Part shown: positions 41,594 to 50,772 of the stretch, one piece after another
Numbering within the stretch: the first letter of the stretch is position 1
How the letters are laid out: the number at the start of each line of letters is the position of its first letter
Notes under the pieces: generated by a model
The model's input: only the letters and a program-made list of their open reading frames with translations
What the model was told of the DNA's origin: nothing
Database searches by the model: none
Program-made: the position numbers and the translations under genes
NCBI GenBank assembly: GCA_035526225.1
Contig: DATLCV010000106.1
Coordinates: forward strand, 1 to 64,000
Direction: 5' to 3'
Length of the DNA: 64,000 nucleotides
Origin: RYN-111 sp035526225
GTDB taxonomy: Bacteria; Actinomycetota; Actinomycetes; Mycobacteriales; SCTD01

Positions 41594-42730
41594 ATGCGCA
41601 CCCCCACCAGCCTCCTCGCGGGCGTCCTCGCCTGCCTCGCCCTCGCTGCTCCGTCGGCTGCCGCGGACGGTGGCGCCGTCGTCGGTGGCGACCGGCTCGG
41701 CACCCGGGGCCTCGTCGTCGGCAAGGGCGCACCGCCGCTGCCGGCCACCGCTGCGGCGGGCTGGCTCGTCGCCGACATGGACAGCGGGGAAGTGCTCGCG
41801 GCCCGCGACCCGCACGGCCGCTACGCACCGGCAAGCACGCTGAAGGTGCTCACCGCCCAGACCCTCATCGGCCAGCTCGACCCGGCGACGCTGGTCCAGC
41901 CGACCTGGGACGACGTCAACGTCGAGGGCTCGCGGGTCGGCATCGTCCAGCGGATGCGGTACTCCGTGAAGGACCTCTTCACGGCCATGCTCGTCGTCTC
42001 CGGCAACGACGCCGCCAACGCCCTCGCGACCGCCAACGGCGGGCTGCGCAAGACCGTCGCCGAGATGAACGCCGAGGCGAAGCGCCTCAACGCCCTCGAC
42101 ACCCACGCCGCGAACACGAACGGGCTCGACCACCGGACGCAGCTGTCCTCGCCGTACGACCTGGCGCTGATCGGTCGTGAGGCGATGCGCTCGAGCGCCT
42201 TCCGCGCCTACGTCGCCACCAAGCGCTACTACCTCCCGGCCCCAGGCAGGAAGACCATCTACCTCGCCAGCCACGACAAGCTGCTGTGGAACTACGACGG
42301 CGCGATCGGGATCAAGAACGGCTACACGACCAGGGCCCGCGCCACGTTCGTCGGAGCCGCGACCCGAAACGGCCGCACCCTCATCGTCACCCTGATGAAG
42401 ACCAACCCGAGGTACTGGCCCGAGGCCGCGGCCCTGCTCAACTGGGGTTTCGCCGCCTCGGCGGCCGGTGTCGAGCCGGTTGGCCAGCTGGTCGACGCGG
42501 CCCCGGTCGGCGCCGGCGAGCAGGGCGGCGTCTCGACCAGAGCCGGTACGGCGGCGGCCCCCGCCACGGTGACGAAGGCCGCCCCCGCTGCTGCGGCGTC
42601 GGGCCTGCCGGTCGTGCCCGCGCTCCTGGTGGGCTCGGGCGTAGCCGTGCTCGGAGGCGGCTTGCTGCGCAACCGCCGCCGAGGGCGCCGCCGGCACCGC
42701 AGCCGCCTCAAGCTCGACCTGCCGCTCTGA
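41594..42730 (+). CDS. D-alanyl-D-alanine carboxypeptidase, S11 family
   Basis: A 378-residue exported penicillin-binding protein. Signal peptide 1-24; SxxK motif ASTLK (Ser81, Lys84); SGN (Ser136-Asn138); the third motif is Lys241-Asn-Gly rather than the usual KTG. A C-terminal hydrophobic segment (VVPALLVGSGVAVLGGGLL) and a very basic tail anchor it in the membrane. It trims peptidoglycan pentapeptides. An Ala-rich linker joins catalytic and anchor parts. Confidence 0.9.
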   Translation: MRTPTSLLAGVLACLALAAPSAAADGGAVVGGDRLGTRGLVVGKGAPPLPATAAAGWLVADMDSGEVLAARDPHGRYAPASTLKVLTAQTLIGQLDPATLVQPTWDDVNVEGSRVGIVQRMRYSVKDLFTAMLVVSGNDAANALATANGGLRKTVAEMNAEAKRLNALDTHAANTNGLDHRTQLSSPYDLALIGREAMRSSAFRAYVATKRYYLPAPGRKTIYLASHDKLLWNYDGAIGIKNGYTTRARATFVGAATRNGRTLIVTLMKTNPRYWPEAAALLNWGFAASAAGVEPVGQLVDAAPVGAGEQGGVSTRAGTAAAPATVTKAAPAAAASGLPVVPALLVGSGVAVLGGGLLRNRRRGRRRHRSRLKLDLPL

Positions 42731-42745
42731 CAGGGCAACCGGAAG

Positions 42746-42773
42746 GCAACCAGACACGCCCCTGGGGCGTTCA
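42746..42773 (+). promoter_or_regulatory. predicted ECF-type promoter, GCAACC-N16-CGTTCA
   Basis: GCAACC at 42746-42751, exactly 16 bases, CGTTCA at 42768-42773, then 6 bases to the sigma gene's GTG, so the mRNA may be leaderless. A second GCAACC sits at 42735-42740. The same arrangement precedes the other sigma operon (57940), pointing to self-control. Confidence 0.55.
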
Positions 42774-42779
42774 GGGGGC

Positions 42780-43262
42780 GTGACCTTGGACTTCGAGGAG
42801 TTCGCCGCCGCGGCGATGCCCAGCCTGCTGCGCTTCGGGCACGTCCTCACCGGTGACCGCCTCCGGGCCGAGGAGCTGGTCCAGCAGGCCCTGGTGAGCA
42901 CCTGGGGGCGCTGGCGCCGGATCGAGCACGACCAGCCGCTGGCCTACGTCCGCCGCACCATGGTGCACACGCACACGTCCTGGTGGCGGCGCTCTCGGCG
43001 TGAGGCGTCACTGCCCGCGACGTACGACCCGGTTGCTCCCGAAGGGCCTGACCTCGGGGAGCGCGACCGGGCCGTGGCTGCCCTTCGACTTCTCCCGCCA
43101 CGGCAGCGCGCCGTGGTGGTCCTGCGCTACTACGAGGACCTCTCCGAGGCGGAGATCGCCCGGGTCCTCGGCTGCTCGCCCGGGACGGTGAAGAGCCAGG
43201 CGTCCAAGGCACTGCGGACGCTGCGCACCCACCTGTCCCCCGACCTGGAGACGACGCGATGA
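42780..43262 (+). CDS. ECF sigma factor, SigE family
   Basis: A 160-residue sigma factor with regions 2 and 4: DFEEFAAAAMPSLLRFGHVLTGD, AEELVQQALVSTWGRW (region 2.2), AYVRRTMVHTHTSWWRR (2.3-2.4), and RQRAVVVLRYYEDLSEAEIARVLGCSPGTVKSQASKAL (helix-turn-helix region 4). No extra C-terminal domain. GTG 42780. The next gene, coupled by ATGA, is a membrane protein that probably restrains it. Confidence 0.9.
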   Translation: MTLDFEEFAAAAMPSLLRFGHVLTGDRLRAEELVQQALVSTWGRWRRIEHDQPLAYVRRTMVHTHTSWWRRSRREASLPATYDPVAPEGPDLGERDRAVAALRLLPPRQRAVVVLRYYEDLSEAEIARVLGCSPGTVKSQASKALRTLRTHLSPDLETTR

Positions 43263-44062
43263 TCGAGGACCTGCTGCGCGACACCCTGGCGTCCCCGGAC
43301 TGGGACCTGCCCGTGCGCCCCGGCGCGATGGAGGACCTCCGCCGGCGTCGCACCACCCACCGACGCCGTACGGCGGGGGCCGCCGCCCTGGGCGGCCTGG
43401 CCCTGGTCGGGGCCGCCGTGGCAGGAGTGACCCTGCTTCCCGAGCGCGGGGTGGAGCTCGCGACGTACGCCTCCGGCGGCGTGCCTGCTGGGTCGCCCGC
43501 GCCAGGCATCACGCCCTCGTGGGTGCCGGAGCACGGCCGCGACTGGCTGCTCACGTCCGAGCAGACGGAGCAGTTCTGGGCCGCGCACACCCACCCCTCA
43601 CCCGCGCCGGGCCAGAGCACGGTCGAGTCACCCGCGCCGCTCGGACCGCTCTCGCAGGAACTCGCCGACGAGGTCGCCACGGCGGGCCTGCCAGGTGACG
43701 CACAGGTGCGCCGCGAGGACTCCGTGGGCGGCCAGCCCGGTGCGACGATGCTGCACCTCACGCTGCCTGGGGGCACTCCGGTCGAGGTCTCCCGTGCCAC
43801 GGCGCAGGGACCGTGGACTTACCTGAGTGGGCGCGAGCAGTTCGACCAGGGCATCACCGTGGTGGACGTCCCGGGTACGGCGAGCGCTGCCGTCATCTAC
43901 CCCGCTGATGCCGGGTTCGGCATGGCTTCGACGCCCCGCGCCGTGGCTGTCCAGGTCGTGACACGTGGCGGTGTGACGACGACCTGGGTGGCTCCGGAGT
44001 CCGTGGGGCTGGAGACGCTGAAGGAATGGGCCTTCACCGCTGCTCGGCACCAGGGCAGCTGA
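43259..44062 (+). CDS. membrane-anchored partner of the sigma factor, putative anti-sigma
   Basis: A 267-residue protein: cytoplasmic residues 1-40 (acidic, then RRRRTTHRRRTAG), one membrane helix (AALGGLALVGAAVAGVTLL, about 42-60), and an extracellular 200-residue part rich in Ser/Pro/Thr. There is no HxxxCxxC zinc anti-sigma motif. ATG overlaps the sigma stop (ATGA). A regulatory role is inferred from position and shape, which the pair at 58012/58488 repeats. Confidence 0.65.
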   Translation: MIEDLLRDTLASPDWDLPVRPGAMEDLRRRRTTHRRRTAGAAALGGLALVGAAVAGVTLLPERGVELATYASGGVPAGSPAPGITPSWVPEHGRDWLLTSEQTEQFWAAHTHPSPAPGQSTVESPAPLGPLSQELADEVATAGLPGDAQVRREDSVGGQPGATMLHLTLPGGTPVEVSRATAQGPWTYLSGREQFDQGITVVDVPGTASAAVIYPADAGFGMASTPRAVAVQVVTRGGVTTTWVAPESVGLETLKEWAFTAARHQGS

Positions 44063-44087
44063 GGAGCGGGGCAGGCTGCGGTGATTC

Positions 44088-44110
44088 GGGCCGACCCCGA
44101 TCGGCCCTTT
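44088..44110 (+). terminator. rho-independent terminator after the sigma operon
   Basis: GGGCCGA (44088-44094) pairs with TCGGCCC (44101-44107) around a 6-base loop, followed by TTTCTCC. It separates the sigma operon from the convergent RNA-ligase-like gene. Confidence 0.75.
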
Positions 44111-44133
44111 CTCCCACGACCTCCGACTGGCCG

Positions 44134-44682
44134 CTAGCTCTCGGCGAGGACCGGACCGGGGAGCGTCGTCCCGAAGGGGTAGTCGCGCTGCGGGCGCCAG
44201 ACGCCGTCCTTGCCCTTCTCGAACATCGAGAAGCCCCACACCTGGAACCGCGCGTCGTAGGACGCGAGCTCGACGAAAGCCCGGTCCAGCAGCGGCTCGG
44301 CGACGTCGTGCGCGACCGTCACGTGCGGGTGGTACGGGAAGCGGACGTCGCGCAGCAGGGGGCCGGAGCGCACCTCGGCTTCGAGTCGCTCGCACTCCCC
44401 GATCCCCTGCACCAGCGGCACGAACACCACCGGCGAGATCGGACGGAACGTCCCCGACCCGCGCAGGTGCATGGTGAACCCCGAGTGCCGCTCGGCGAGC
44501 TGCCGCAGGTGCTCGTCGACCTCGTCGAGGACATCGCTCGCCAGCTCGGTCGGCGGCAGCAGGGTCACGTGCGGTGGGATGTCTGAGGCGTTGGGATCGC
44601 CGAGCCGCTCACGCCATCCCTGCAGCTCACTGGTGTAGGGCTCGGGGATCCCGATCGCCACGCCGATCTCACGACGGGGCAT
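44134..44682 (-). CDS. 2'-5' RNA ligase/2H phosphoesterase family protein
   Basis: A 182-residue two-histidine phosphoesterase. The paired HxT motifs are HVTLLPPTEL and YHPHVTVAHDV. Members ligate or open 2'-5' or cyclic phosphate ends of RNA. ATG 44682 shares its A with the trpS stop (TGATG), so it is made together with tryptophanyl-tRNA synthetase, hinting at a tRNA-linked role (inference). Confidence 0.83.
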   Translation of the reverse strand: MPRREIGVAIGIPEPYTSELQGWRERLGDPNASDIPPHVTLLPPTELASDVLDEVDEHLRQLAERHSGFTMHLRGSGTFRPISPVVFVPLVQGIGECERLEAEVRSGPLLRDVRFPYHPHVTVAHDVAEPLLDRAFVELASYDARFQVWGFSMFEKGKDGVWRPQRDYPFGTTLPGPVLAES

Positions 44683-45668
44683 CAGCGTGCCGGCAGGAGG
44701 CCCACGCGCTCCCGTACGGCGGCCATCGTCGCCTCCGCAACGACCTTCGCCTTCGCCCGCCCCTGCGCCAGCACGTCGTCCAGGTAGTCCGGAGCGGCGC
44801 TGAGCTCGGCGTAACGGGCCCGCACCGGTGCGAACAGCTCGACCACGGCCGCTGCGACATCGCCCTTGAAGTCGCCGTAGCCCTTGCCTGCGTAGGCGTC
44901 CTGCAGCTCGGTGATCTCCCTGCCGGTGCAGGCGCCCAGGATCGTGAGCAGGTTGGCGATGCCGGGCTTGTCCGTCTCGTCGAAGACGACCTCGCGACCG
45001 GTGTCCGTGACGGCCGACTTGATCTTCTTCACCGTGATCGCGTCGTCCTCGATCACCCACAGCGTGCCGGCGCCACCCCGGGAGGTGCTCATCTTGGCGG
45101 CGGGGTCTGCGAGGTCCTTGATGCGAGCCACCGACCTCACGGTGTGCGGCTGGGGGACGGTGAAGGTCTCGCCGTACCTGTTGTTGAAACGGCCGGCGAG
45201 GTCGCGGGTGAGCTCCAGGTGCTGCTTCTGGTCCTCCCCGACGGGGACGGCCACGGCCTGGTAGAGCAGGATGTCGCCGGCTTGCAGGATGGGGTAGTTG
45301 AACAGCCCTACGTTCCCCCCGCCCTTCTCCTTGAACTGGGTCATCCGGGAGGCCTCGCCGGTGCTCGTCAGGCAGGACAGGACCCATCCCAGCTCGGCGT
45401 GCTCGGGCAGGTGCGACTGGGCGAACAGCGCCGATCTGTCCGGATCCACGCCCATGGCGATGAGCTCGGCGACGACGCGGCGGATCTGCGCGCGCAGGAC
45501 GTCGGGGTCAGGTGTGGTCGTCAGCGCGTGCAGGTCGGCGACGAAGTAGAAGCACTCGAAGTCGTCCTGCATGGCGGCCCACTGCCGTACGGCACCGAGG
45601 TAGTTGCCGAGGTGCTTCCCCTCACCCGTCGGCTGGATCCCGGAGAGGACACGGGGACGAGAAGCCAT
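44682..45668 (-). CDS. trpS: tryptophanyl-tRNA synthetase
   Basis: A 328-residue class I synthetase charging tRNA-Trp. The HIGH-like motif is GKHLGNYLGA, KMSTS is in AAKMSTSRGG, and SGIQPTGEGKHLGNY and PVGEDQKQHLELTRDLAGRFN are the standard TrpRS blocks. ATG 45668. Length is normal. Confidence 0.96.
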   Translation of the reverse strand: MASRPRVLSGIQPTGEGKHLGNYLGAVRQWAAMQDDFECFYFVADLHALTTTPDPDVLRAQIRRVVAELIAMGVDPDRSALFAQSHLPEHAELGWVLSCLTSTGEASRMTQFKEKGGGNVGLFNYPILQAGDILLYQAVAVPVGEDQKQHLELTRDLAGRFNNRYGETFTVPQPHTVRSVARIKDLADPAAKMSTSRGGAGTLWVIEDDAITVKKIKSAVTDTGREVVFDETDKPGIANLLTILGACTGREITELQDAYAGKGYGDFKGDVAAAVVELFAPVRARYAELSAAPDYLDDVLAQGRAKAKVVAEATMAAVRERVGLLPAR

Positions 45669-45681
45669 GCGGGTCAGTCAA

Positions 45682-46170
45682 TCAGACGAGCGAGGCGAGC
45701 AGCTCGGCCTCGGACTTCGTCAGCTTGCCGATCATGTCGACGATGAAGGACTCCGCCTTGCCGCCCACGAGCGGGATGCTGACCTTCACCTCGCCCTGGA
45801 TGCGGTAAAGCGTGCCGGTAGCGGTCGGCTCCAGCGCCATGGTCCCGCCGACGGTGGCGGGGGCGCCCGGGATCTCGCCCTGCCAGGTCCCGCGGCGGGC
45901 ACCGCCGTCGGCCGCTCCCCACGCCTCGGACTGCCGGGCCCGGCCACCACGCGGCAGGAACTTCTCCAGGAAGCCCGGGATGCCGTCGGGGAGCCCGCGG
46001 GACACCACGAGCGTCACCGCGTCGCCCGCGCCGACCGTGCGGCTCTCCTGTCGGCTCTCGTCCTCGAAGCGCTCCGCCTTCGCGGCCGCCCAGCCCTCCC
46101 CCGAGATCACGGCGTAGACCGTCTCCACGTCGGCGGGGATGTCGTAGGACACGTCGAGCTTCTTGGGCAT
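45682..46170 (-). CDS. DUF2505 (SRPBCC-fold) protein
   Basis: A 162-residue small START/SRPBCC-fold protein of the actinobacterial DUF2505 type (MPKKLDVSYDIPADVETVYAVIS start; GTLYRIQGEVKVSIPLVGGKAESFIVDMI end). Probably binds a hydrophobic ligand; function unknown. ATG 46170 overlaps the corC stop by one base. Confidence 0.8.
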   Translation of the reverse strand: MPKKLDVSYDIPADVETVYAVISGEGWAAAKAERFEDESRQESRTVGAGDAVTLVVSRGLPDGIPGFLEKFLPRGGRARQSEAWGAADGGARRGTWQGEIPGAPATVGGTMALEPTATGTLYRIQGEVKVSIPLVGGKAESFIVDMIGKLTKSEAELLASLV

Positions 46171-47459
46171 CAGTCCTCCGACTGGGGCAGGGGGATCACG
46201 CGGACGCGCGCGATGCGGCGGCCGTCGAGCTCGGTCACGACGAGGCGGTGGCCATCGACCTCGACCGCCTCGCCCTTCTTCGGGACGTGACCCAGGGCGG
46301 CCATGACGTAGCCCGCGAGGGTCTCGTAGGGGCCCTCCGGCAGCGTCACCCCGGTCTGCTCCTCGACCTCGTCGAGGTTGAGGAGGCCGTCCGCCTCGAT
46401 GTCGCCGCCCTTGAAGCGCAGGGCCGCGTCGGGGCTGTCGTACTCGTCGCGGATGTCACCGATGACCTCCTCGATGAGGTCCTCGAGCGTCACGATGCCC
46501 GCCGTACCGCCGTACTCGTCCATGACGATGGCCAGGTGATGGCCCTCCCGGCGCATCTCGGACAGTGCCGGGAGCACCTTCTTGGTGTCGGGCAGCAGCT
46601 TCACGTCGCGGGTGACGTCACCGACCTTGAGGGTGCGCGCCTTCGTCGGCGGGATCAGCAGGTCGCGCACGTGGACGAAGCCGACGACGTCGTCTTGGTT
46701 GTCCCGCGTCACCGGGTAGCGCGAGTGCGGCGCGGTCGCCGTCGACTTCGAGGCACGCGCCACGGTCATCGACGCCTCGAGGAACTCGACCTCGGTCCGC
46801 GGGACCATCACCTCCCGCAGCTGCCGCTCGCCGGCGGCGAAGACCTCGTCGATGAGCTTGCGCTCGTCCTTGGTCAGGGACTCGTGCGCCGCCACGAGGC
46901 CGCGCAGCTCCTCCTCGGAGATGGCGTCGCGGCTGGCGGAGGGGTCGCCGCCCACCAGCCGCACCAGGACGTCCGTGGACTTCGACAGGAACCAGATGGC
47001 CGGGCGCGCGATGCGCGCGAAGCGGTCGACCACGGGGGCGAGCAACAGCGCGGTGCTCTCGCCGCGCTGCAGGCCGAGGCGCTTGGGCGCGAGCTCACCG
47101 ACGGTGATGGCGACGTAGGAGATGACCAGCGTGATGCCGATGAGGGACACCACGTCCGCCACGCCGTGGGACATGCCGAGGCGCTCGAGCTGCGGGACGA
47201 GGTGGCCGCTGAGCTTGGCCTCGCCCAGGGCCGCCGACAGGAATCCGGCTGCCGTGACGCCGATCTGCACGGCGGCGAGGAAGCGGTTGGGGTTGGCTGC
47301 GAGCGCTGCGACGCGCTGACCGCGGCGGCCCCGGTCCGCGGCCAGGCCCTTGACCTGGCTCTCGCGCAGCGAGATGAGGGCGATCTCCCCGGCGACGAAG
47401 ACGCCGCCGACCAGGATGAGCACGAGGATGAGCCCCATGCTCAGCAGCACGTCGGTCAC
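46170..47459 (-). CDS. CNNM/CorC-family membrane protein (HlyC-type)
   Basis: A 429-residue protein: N-terminal DUF21/CNNM domain with four helices (ILVLILVGGVFVAGEIALISL and others to about 150), two CBS domains (PVTRDNQDDVVGFVHVRDLL; HLAIVMDEYGGTAGIVTLEDLIEEVIGDI), and a CorC_HlyC C-terminal domain (about 345-425). This family moves or regulates Mg/Co ions; hemolysin naming is historical. GTG 47459. Confidence 0.88.
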   Translation of the reverse strand: MTDVLLSMGLILVLILVGGVFVAGEIALISLRESQVKGLAADRGRRGQRVAALAANPNRFLAAVQIGVTAAGFLSAALGEAKLSGHLVPQLERLGMSHGVADVVSLIGITLVISYVAITVGELAPKRLGLQRGESTALLLAPVVDRFARIARPAIWFLSKSTDVLVRLVGGDPSASRDAISEEELRGLVAAHESLTKDERKLIDEVFAAGERQLREVMVPRTEVEFLEASMTVARASKSTATAPHSRYPVTRDNQDDVVGFVHVRDLLIPPTKARTLKVGDVTRDVKLLPDTKKVLPALSEMRREGHHLAIVMDEYGGTAGIVTLEDLIEEVIGDIRDEYDSPDAALRFKGGDIEADGLLNLDEVEEQTGVTLPEGPYETLAGYVMAALGHVPKKGEAVEVDGHRLVVTELDGRRIARVRVIPLPQSED

Positions 47460-47522
47460 GGCGCGCCCCCCGGCAGGGACGGGCGCGCCTGGGGACTCGG
47501 AGGGTGATCCACGTCCCGGAGC

Positions 47523-49727
47523 CTAGAACGCCGCGAGCGCGTCGTTGAACGTCGCGCTGGGGCGCATCACCGCGTCGGTCTTGGCCTTGTCGACGTAGTA
47601 GTAGCCGCCGAGGTCGGCAGGCTGCCCCTGTACGGCGATCAGCTCCGCGTTGATGGTCTCCTCGGCGTCGGTCAACCGCGCGGCGAGCGAGGCGAACAGC
47701 GCCGCAGCCTCAGGGTCGTCCGTCTGCCGGGCGAGGGCCTGCGCCCAGTAGAGGGCGAGGTAGAAGTGCGACCCGCGGTTGTCGACCTGACCGACCTTGC
47801 GCGCAGGCGACTTGTTCTCCTCGAGCACCCGCCCGGTGGCCTCGTCGAGGGTGCGCCCGAGCAGGGCCGCCCGCGGGTTGCCGGTCTTCTCGCCGAGGAA
47901 CTCGAAGGCCACCGCGAGCGCGAGGAACTCACCCAGGGAGTCCCAGCGCAGGTAGTTCTCCTTGACGAGCTGCTGGACGTGCTTCGGAGCCGAACCGCCG
48001 GCACCGGTCTCGAACAGCCCGCCCCCGGCCATGAGGGGGACGATCGACAGCATCTTCGCCGACGTGCCGAGCTCGAGGATCGGGAAGAGGTCGGTCAGGT
48101 AGTCGCGCAGGACGTTGCCGGTGACCGAGATGGTGTCCTCGCCCCTCGCGGCACGCTCGAGGGTGTAGCGCGTGGCGGCAGCGACGTCGAGGAACTCCAG
48201 GGTGAGCCCGTCGGTGTCCAGCGTCGTGAGCACCGCCCGCACCTTCGCGAGCACCTCGGCGTCGTGCGCGCGGGTCGCATCGAGCCAGAACACGGCCGGG
48301 GCACCGGTCGCGCGGGCGCGGGACACGGCCAGCTGCACCCAGTCGGTGATGGGAGCGTCCTTGGTCTGGCAGGCGCGGAAGAGGTCGCCGACCGCGACCT
48401 CCTGAGACAGCAGCACGCTGCCGTCGGAGGCGACGACGTTCACGGTCCCCGCGGAGGCGATCTCGAAGGTCTTGTCGTGGCTGCCGTACTCCTCGGCCTT
48501 CTGAGCCATCAACCCGACGTTGGGCGTCGTGCCCATCGTGGTCGGGTCGAAGGCGCCGTGCTGCTGGCAGAACGCGATCGTCTCGGCGTACAGCGGCGCG
48601 TAGGAGGAGTCGGGGATGACGTAGAGGGTGTCCTGCTGCTGGTCCTCGGCGTTCCACATCTGGCCCGACGCCCGGATGGCGGCCGGCATGGACGCGTCGA
48701 TGATCACGTCGCTCGGGACGTGCAGGTTGGTGATGCCCTTGCTCGAGTCGACCTGCGCCAGCGCCGGCCCGGTCTCGTAGGAGCGCGTGATGGCGTCCTC
48801 GATCTCGGTACGGCGGTCAGCCGGCAGCGTCGCCAGCGCGGCGAGGACGGCGGCCAGGCCGTCGTTGGGGTTCGCACCGACCGAGGCCAGCTCCTCGCCG
48901 TACCGGTCGAAGACGTCTGCGAAGTAAGCCTTCACGGCGTGCCCGAAGATGATCGGGTCGGAGACCTTCATCATCGTGGCCTTGAGGTGCACGGAGAACA
49001 GCACGCCCTCGGCCTTGGCGGCAGCGACCTGCCGCGCGAGGAAGGCCTGCAGCGCGGCCTTGCGCATCACGGCCGCGTCGACGATCTCGCCCGCGACGAC
49101 GTTCAGCCCGTCCTTGAGCACGGTGGTGCCGCTGTCGCTGACGAGCTCGATGCGCAGCGTGTCGGCGTCGGTCAGGGTCACCGCCTTCTCGGAGTGCCGG
49201 AAGTCGCCGTCGTCCATCGTCGCGACGCGCGAGCGCGAGTCGGCGGGCCAGGCGCCCATCGAGTGCGGGTGCGTGCGCGCATACCCCTTCACCGACGCGG
49301 GTGCGCGCCGGTCGGAGTTGCCCTCGCGCAGGACCGGGTTGACGGCGCTTCCCTTGACGGCGTCGAAGGCGGCGCGAGCCTTCTTCTCGTCGTCGGTCAC
49401 CGGGTCTTCCGGGTAGTCGGGCACCGCGAAGCCGGCCGCCTGCAGCTCCTTGACGGCGGCCTTGAGCTGCGGCACCGAGGCGCTGACGTTCGGCAGCTTG
49501 ATGATGTTCGCCTCGCGCGTCTTCGCCAGCGCTCCCAGCTCCGCGAGCGCGTCCGGCGCCAGGCCGAAGGCCGCGAGGACGCGGGCCGCCAGCGAGATGT
49601 CGCGGGTCTCGATGTCCACGCCCGCCTTGCCCGCGTAGGCCTTCAGGATTGGCAGCAGCGAGTGCGTGGCAAGGGCCGGGGCCTCGTCGGTGTAGGTGTA
49701 GACGAGGCGCATCGAGTGTGCCTGCAT
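47523..49727 (-). CDS. icd: isocitrate dehydrogenase, monomeric NADP type (Icd2)
   Basis: A 734-residue monomeric IDH converting isocitrate to 2-oxoglutarate with NADP. Blocks GNSDRRAPASVKGYARTHPHSM, HLKATMMKVSDPIIFGHAVK, DVIIDASMPAAIRASGQMW, TDLFPILELGTSAKMLSIVPL and GAGGSAPKHVQQ match M. tuberculosis Icd2. ATG 49727 touches the mdh stop; a second ATG at 49712 is possible. Coupled to malate dehydrogenase. Confidence 0.95.
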   Translation of the reverse strand: MQAHSMRLVYTYTDEAPALATHSLLPILKAYAGKAGVDIETRDISLAARVLAAFGLAPDALAELGALAKTREANIIKLPNVSASVPQLKAAVKELQAAGFAVPDYPEDPVTDDEKKARAAFDAVKGSAVNPVLREGNSDRRAPASVKGYARTHPHSMGAWPADSRSRVATMDDGDFRHSEKAVTLTDADTLRIELVSDSGTTVLKDGLNVVAGEIVDAAVMRKAALQAFLARQVAAAKAEGVLFSVHLKATMMKVSDPIIFGHAVKAYFADVFDRYGEELASVGANPNDGLAAVLAALATLPADRRTEIEDAITRSYETGPALAQVDSSKGITNLHVPSDVIIDASMPAAIRASGQMWNAEDQQQDTLYVIPDSSYAPLYAETIAFCQQHGAFDPTTMGTTPNVGLMAQKAEEYGSHDKTFEIASAGTVNVVASDGSVLLSQEVAVGDLFRACQTKDAPITDWVQLAVSRARATGAPAVFWLDATRAHDAEVLAKVRAVLTTLDTDGLTLEFLDVAAATRYTLERAARGEDTISVTGNVLRDYLTDLFPILELGTSAKMLSIVPLMAGGGLFETGAGGSAPKHVQQLVKENYLRWDSLGEFLALAVAFEFLGEKTGNPRAALLGRTLDEATGRVLEENKSPARKVGQVDNRGSHFYLALYWAQALARQTDDPEAAALFASLAARLTDAEETINAELIAVQGQPADLGGYYYVDKAKTDAVMRPSATFNDALAAF

Positions 49728-50716
49728 CAGATGAGGCCGAGCTCGCGCACTGCGTCGCGCTCCTCGACGAGCTCCTGCACGGACGCGTCGATCCGGGACC
49801 GCGAGAACTCGTTCACCTCCACGCCCTGGATGATCTCCCAGCGGCCGTCGACGGCCCGGCACGGGAAGGAGCAGATCAGGCCTTCCGGCACGCCGTACGA
49901 GCCGTCGGAGACCACGGAGGACGAGGTCCACTCGGTGCCGTTCACCCAGTCGTAGACGTGGTCGATGGCGGCGTTCGCCGCGGAGGCGGCAGAGGACGCA
50001 CCTCGCGCCTCGATGATCGCCGCGCCCCGCTTGGCCACGGTCGGGATGAAGGTGTCCTTCAGCCACCCCTCGTCGACCTGGTCCGCGGCGCTTGAGCCGT
50101 TGACCTGCGCGGTGTAGAGGTCGGGGTACTGCGTGGCGCTGTGGTTGCCCCAGATCGTCATCCGCTCGATCGCGGTGACCGGCACGCTCAGCTTGGTCGC
50201 GAGCTGGGACAGCGCCCGGTTGTGGTCGAGCCGGGTCATCGCGGTGAACCGGTCAGCAGGGACGTCGGGGGCGTGCTGCTGCGCGATCAGGGCGTTGGTG
50301 TTGGCCGGGTTGCCGACGACGAGGACCTTCACGTCGCTCGCTGCGTGGTCGTTGATCGCCTGGCCCTGCGGACCGAAGATCCCACCGTTCGCCGACAGCA
50401 GGTCGCCCCGCTCCATGCCGGCCGTGCGCGGACGGGCCCCGACGAGCAGCGCGACGCTGGTGGCGTCGAAGGCGGTCTTGAGGTCGTCGGTGATGTCGAT
50501 GCCGCTCAGCAGCGGGAAGGCGCAGTCGTCGAGCTCCATCGCGGTGCCCTCGGCGGCCTTGAGCGCCGGCGCGATCTCGAGCAGGCGCAGGCGGACCGGC
50601 ACGTCCGGCCCGAGCAGGTGCCCCGAGGCGATGCGGAAGAGCAGCGCGTAGCCGATCTGGCCGGCGGCGCCGGTGACGGTGACGTTCACTGGCAGGCGGG
50701 CAGAGGCATCAGCCAT
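49727..50716 (-). CDS. mdh: malate dehydrogenase
   Basis: A 329-residue NAD malate dehydrogenase of the GAAGQIGYALLFRIASG type; VLLVGARPRTAGMERGDLL (substrate loop Arg), VGNPANTNAL, RLDHNRA and the catalytic His in IWGNHSATQYPD are seen. ATG 50716 is preferred over longer frames since the Rossmann start follows at once. Confidence 0.96.
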   Translation of the reverse strand: MADASARLPVNVTVTGAAGQIGYALLFRIASGHLLGPDVPVRLRLLEIAPALKAAEGTAMELDDCAFPLLSGIDITDDLKTAFDATSVALLVGARPRTAGMERGDLLSANGGIFGPQGQAINDHAASDVKVLVVGNPANTNALIAQQHAPDVPADRFTAMTRLDHNRALSQLATKLSVPVTAIERMTIWGNHSATQYPDLYTAQVNGSSAADQVDEGWLKDTFIPTVAKRGAAIIEARGASSAASAANAAIDHVYDWVNGTEWTSSSVVSDGSYGVPEGLICSFPCRAVDGRWEIIQGVEVNEFSRSRIDASVQELVEERDAVRELGLI

Positions 50717-50772
50717 GACCGGGCGCTCCAAGGAAGAGGAAGGGATCTGCCGCTCAAGACTAGTGAGGCGGC

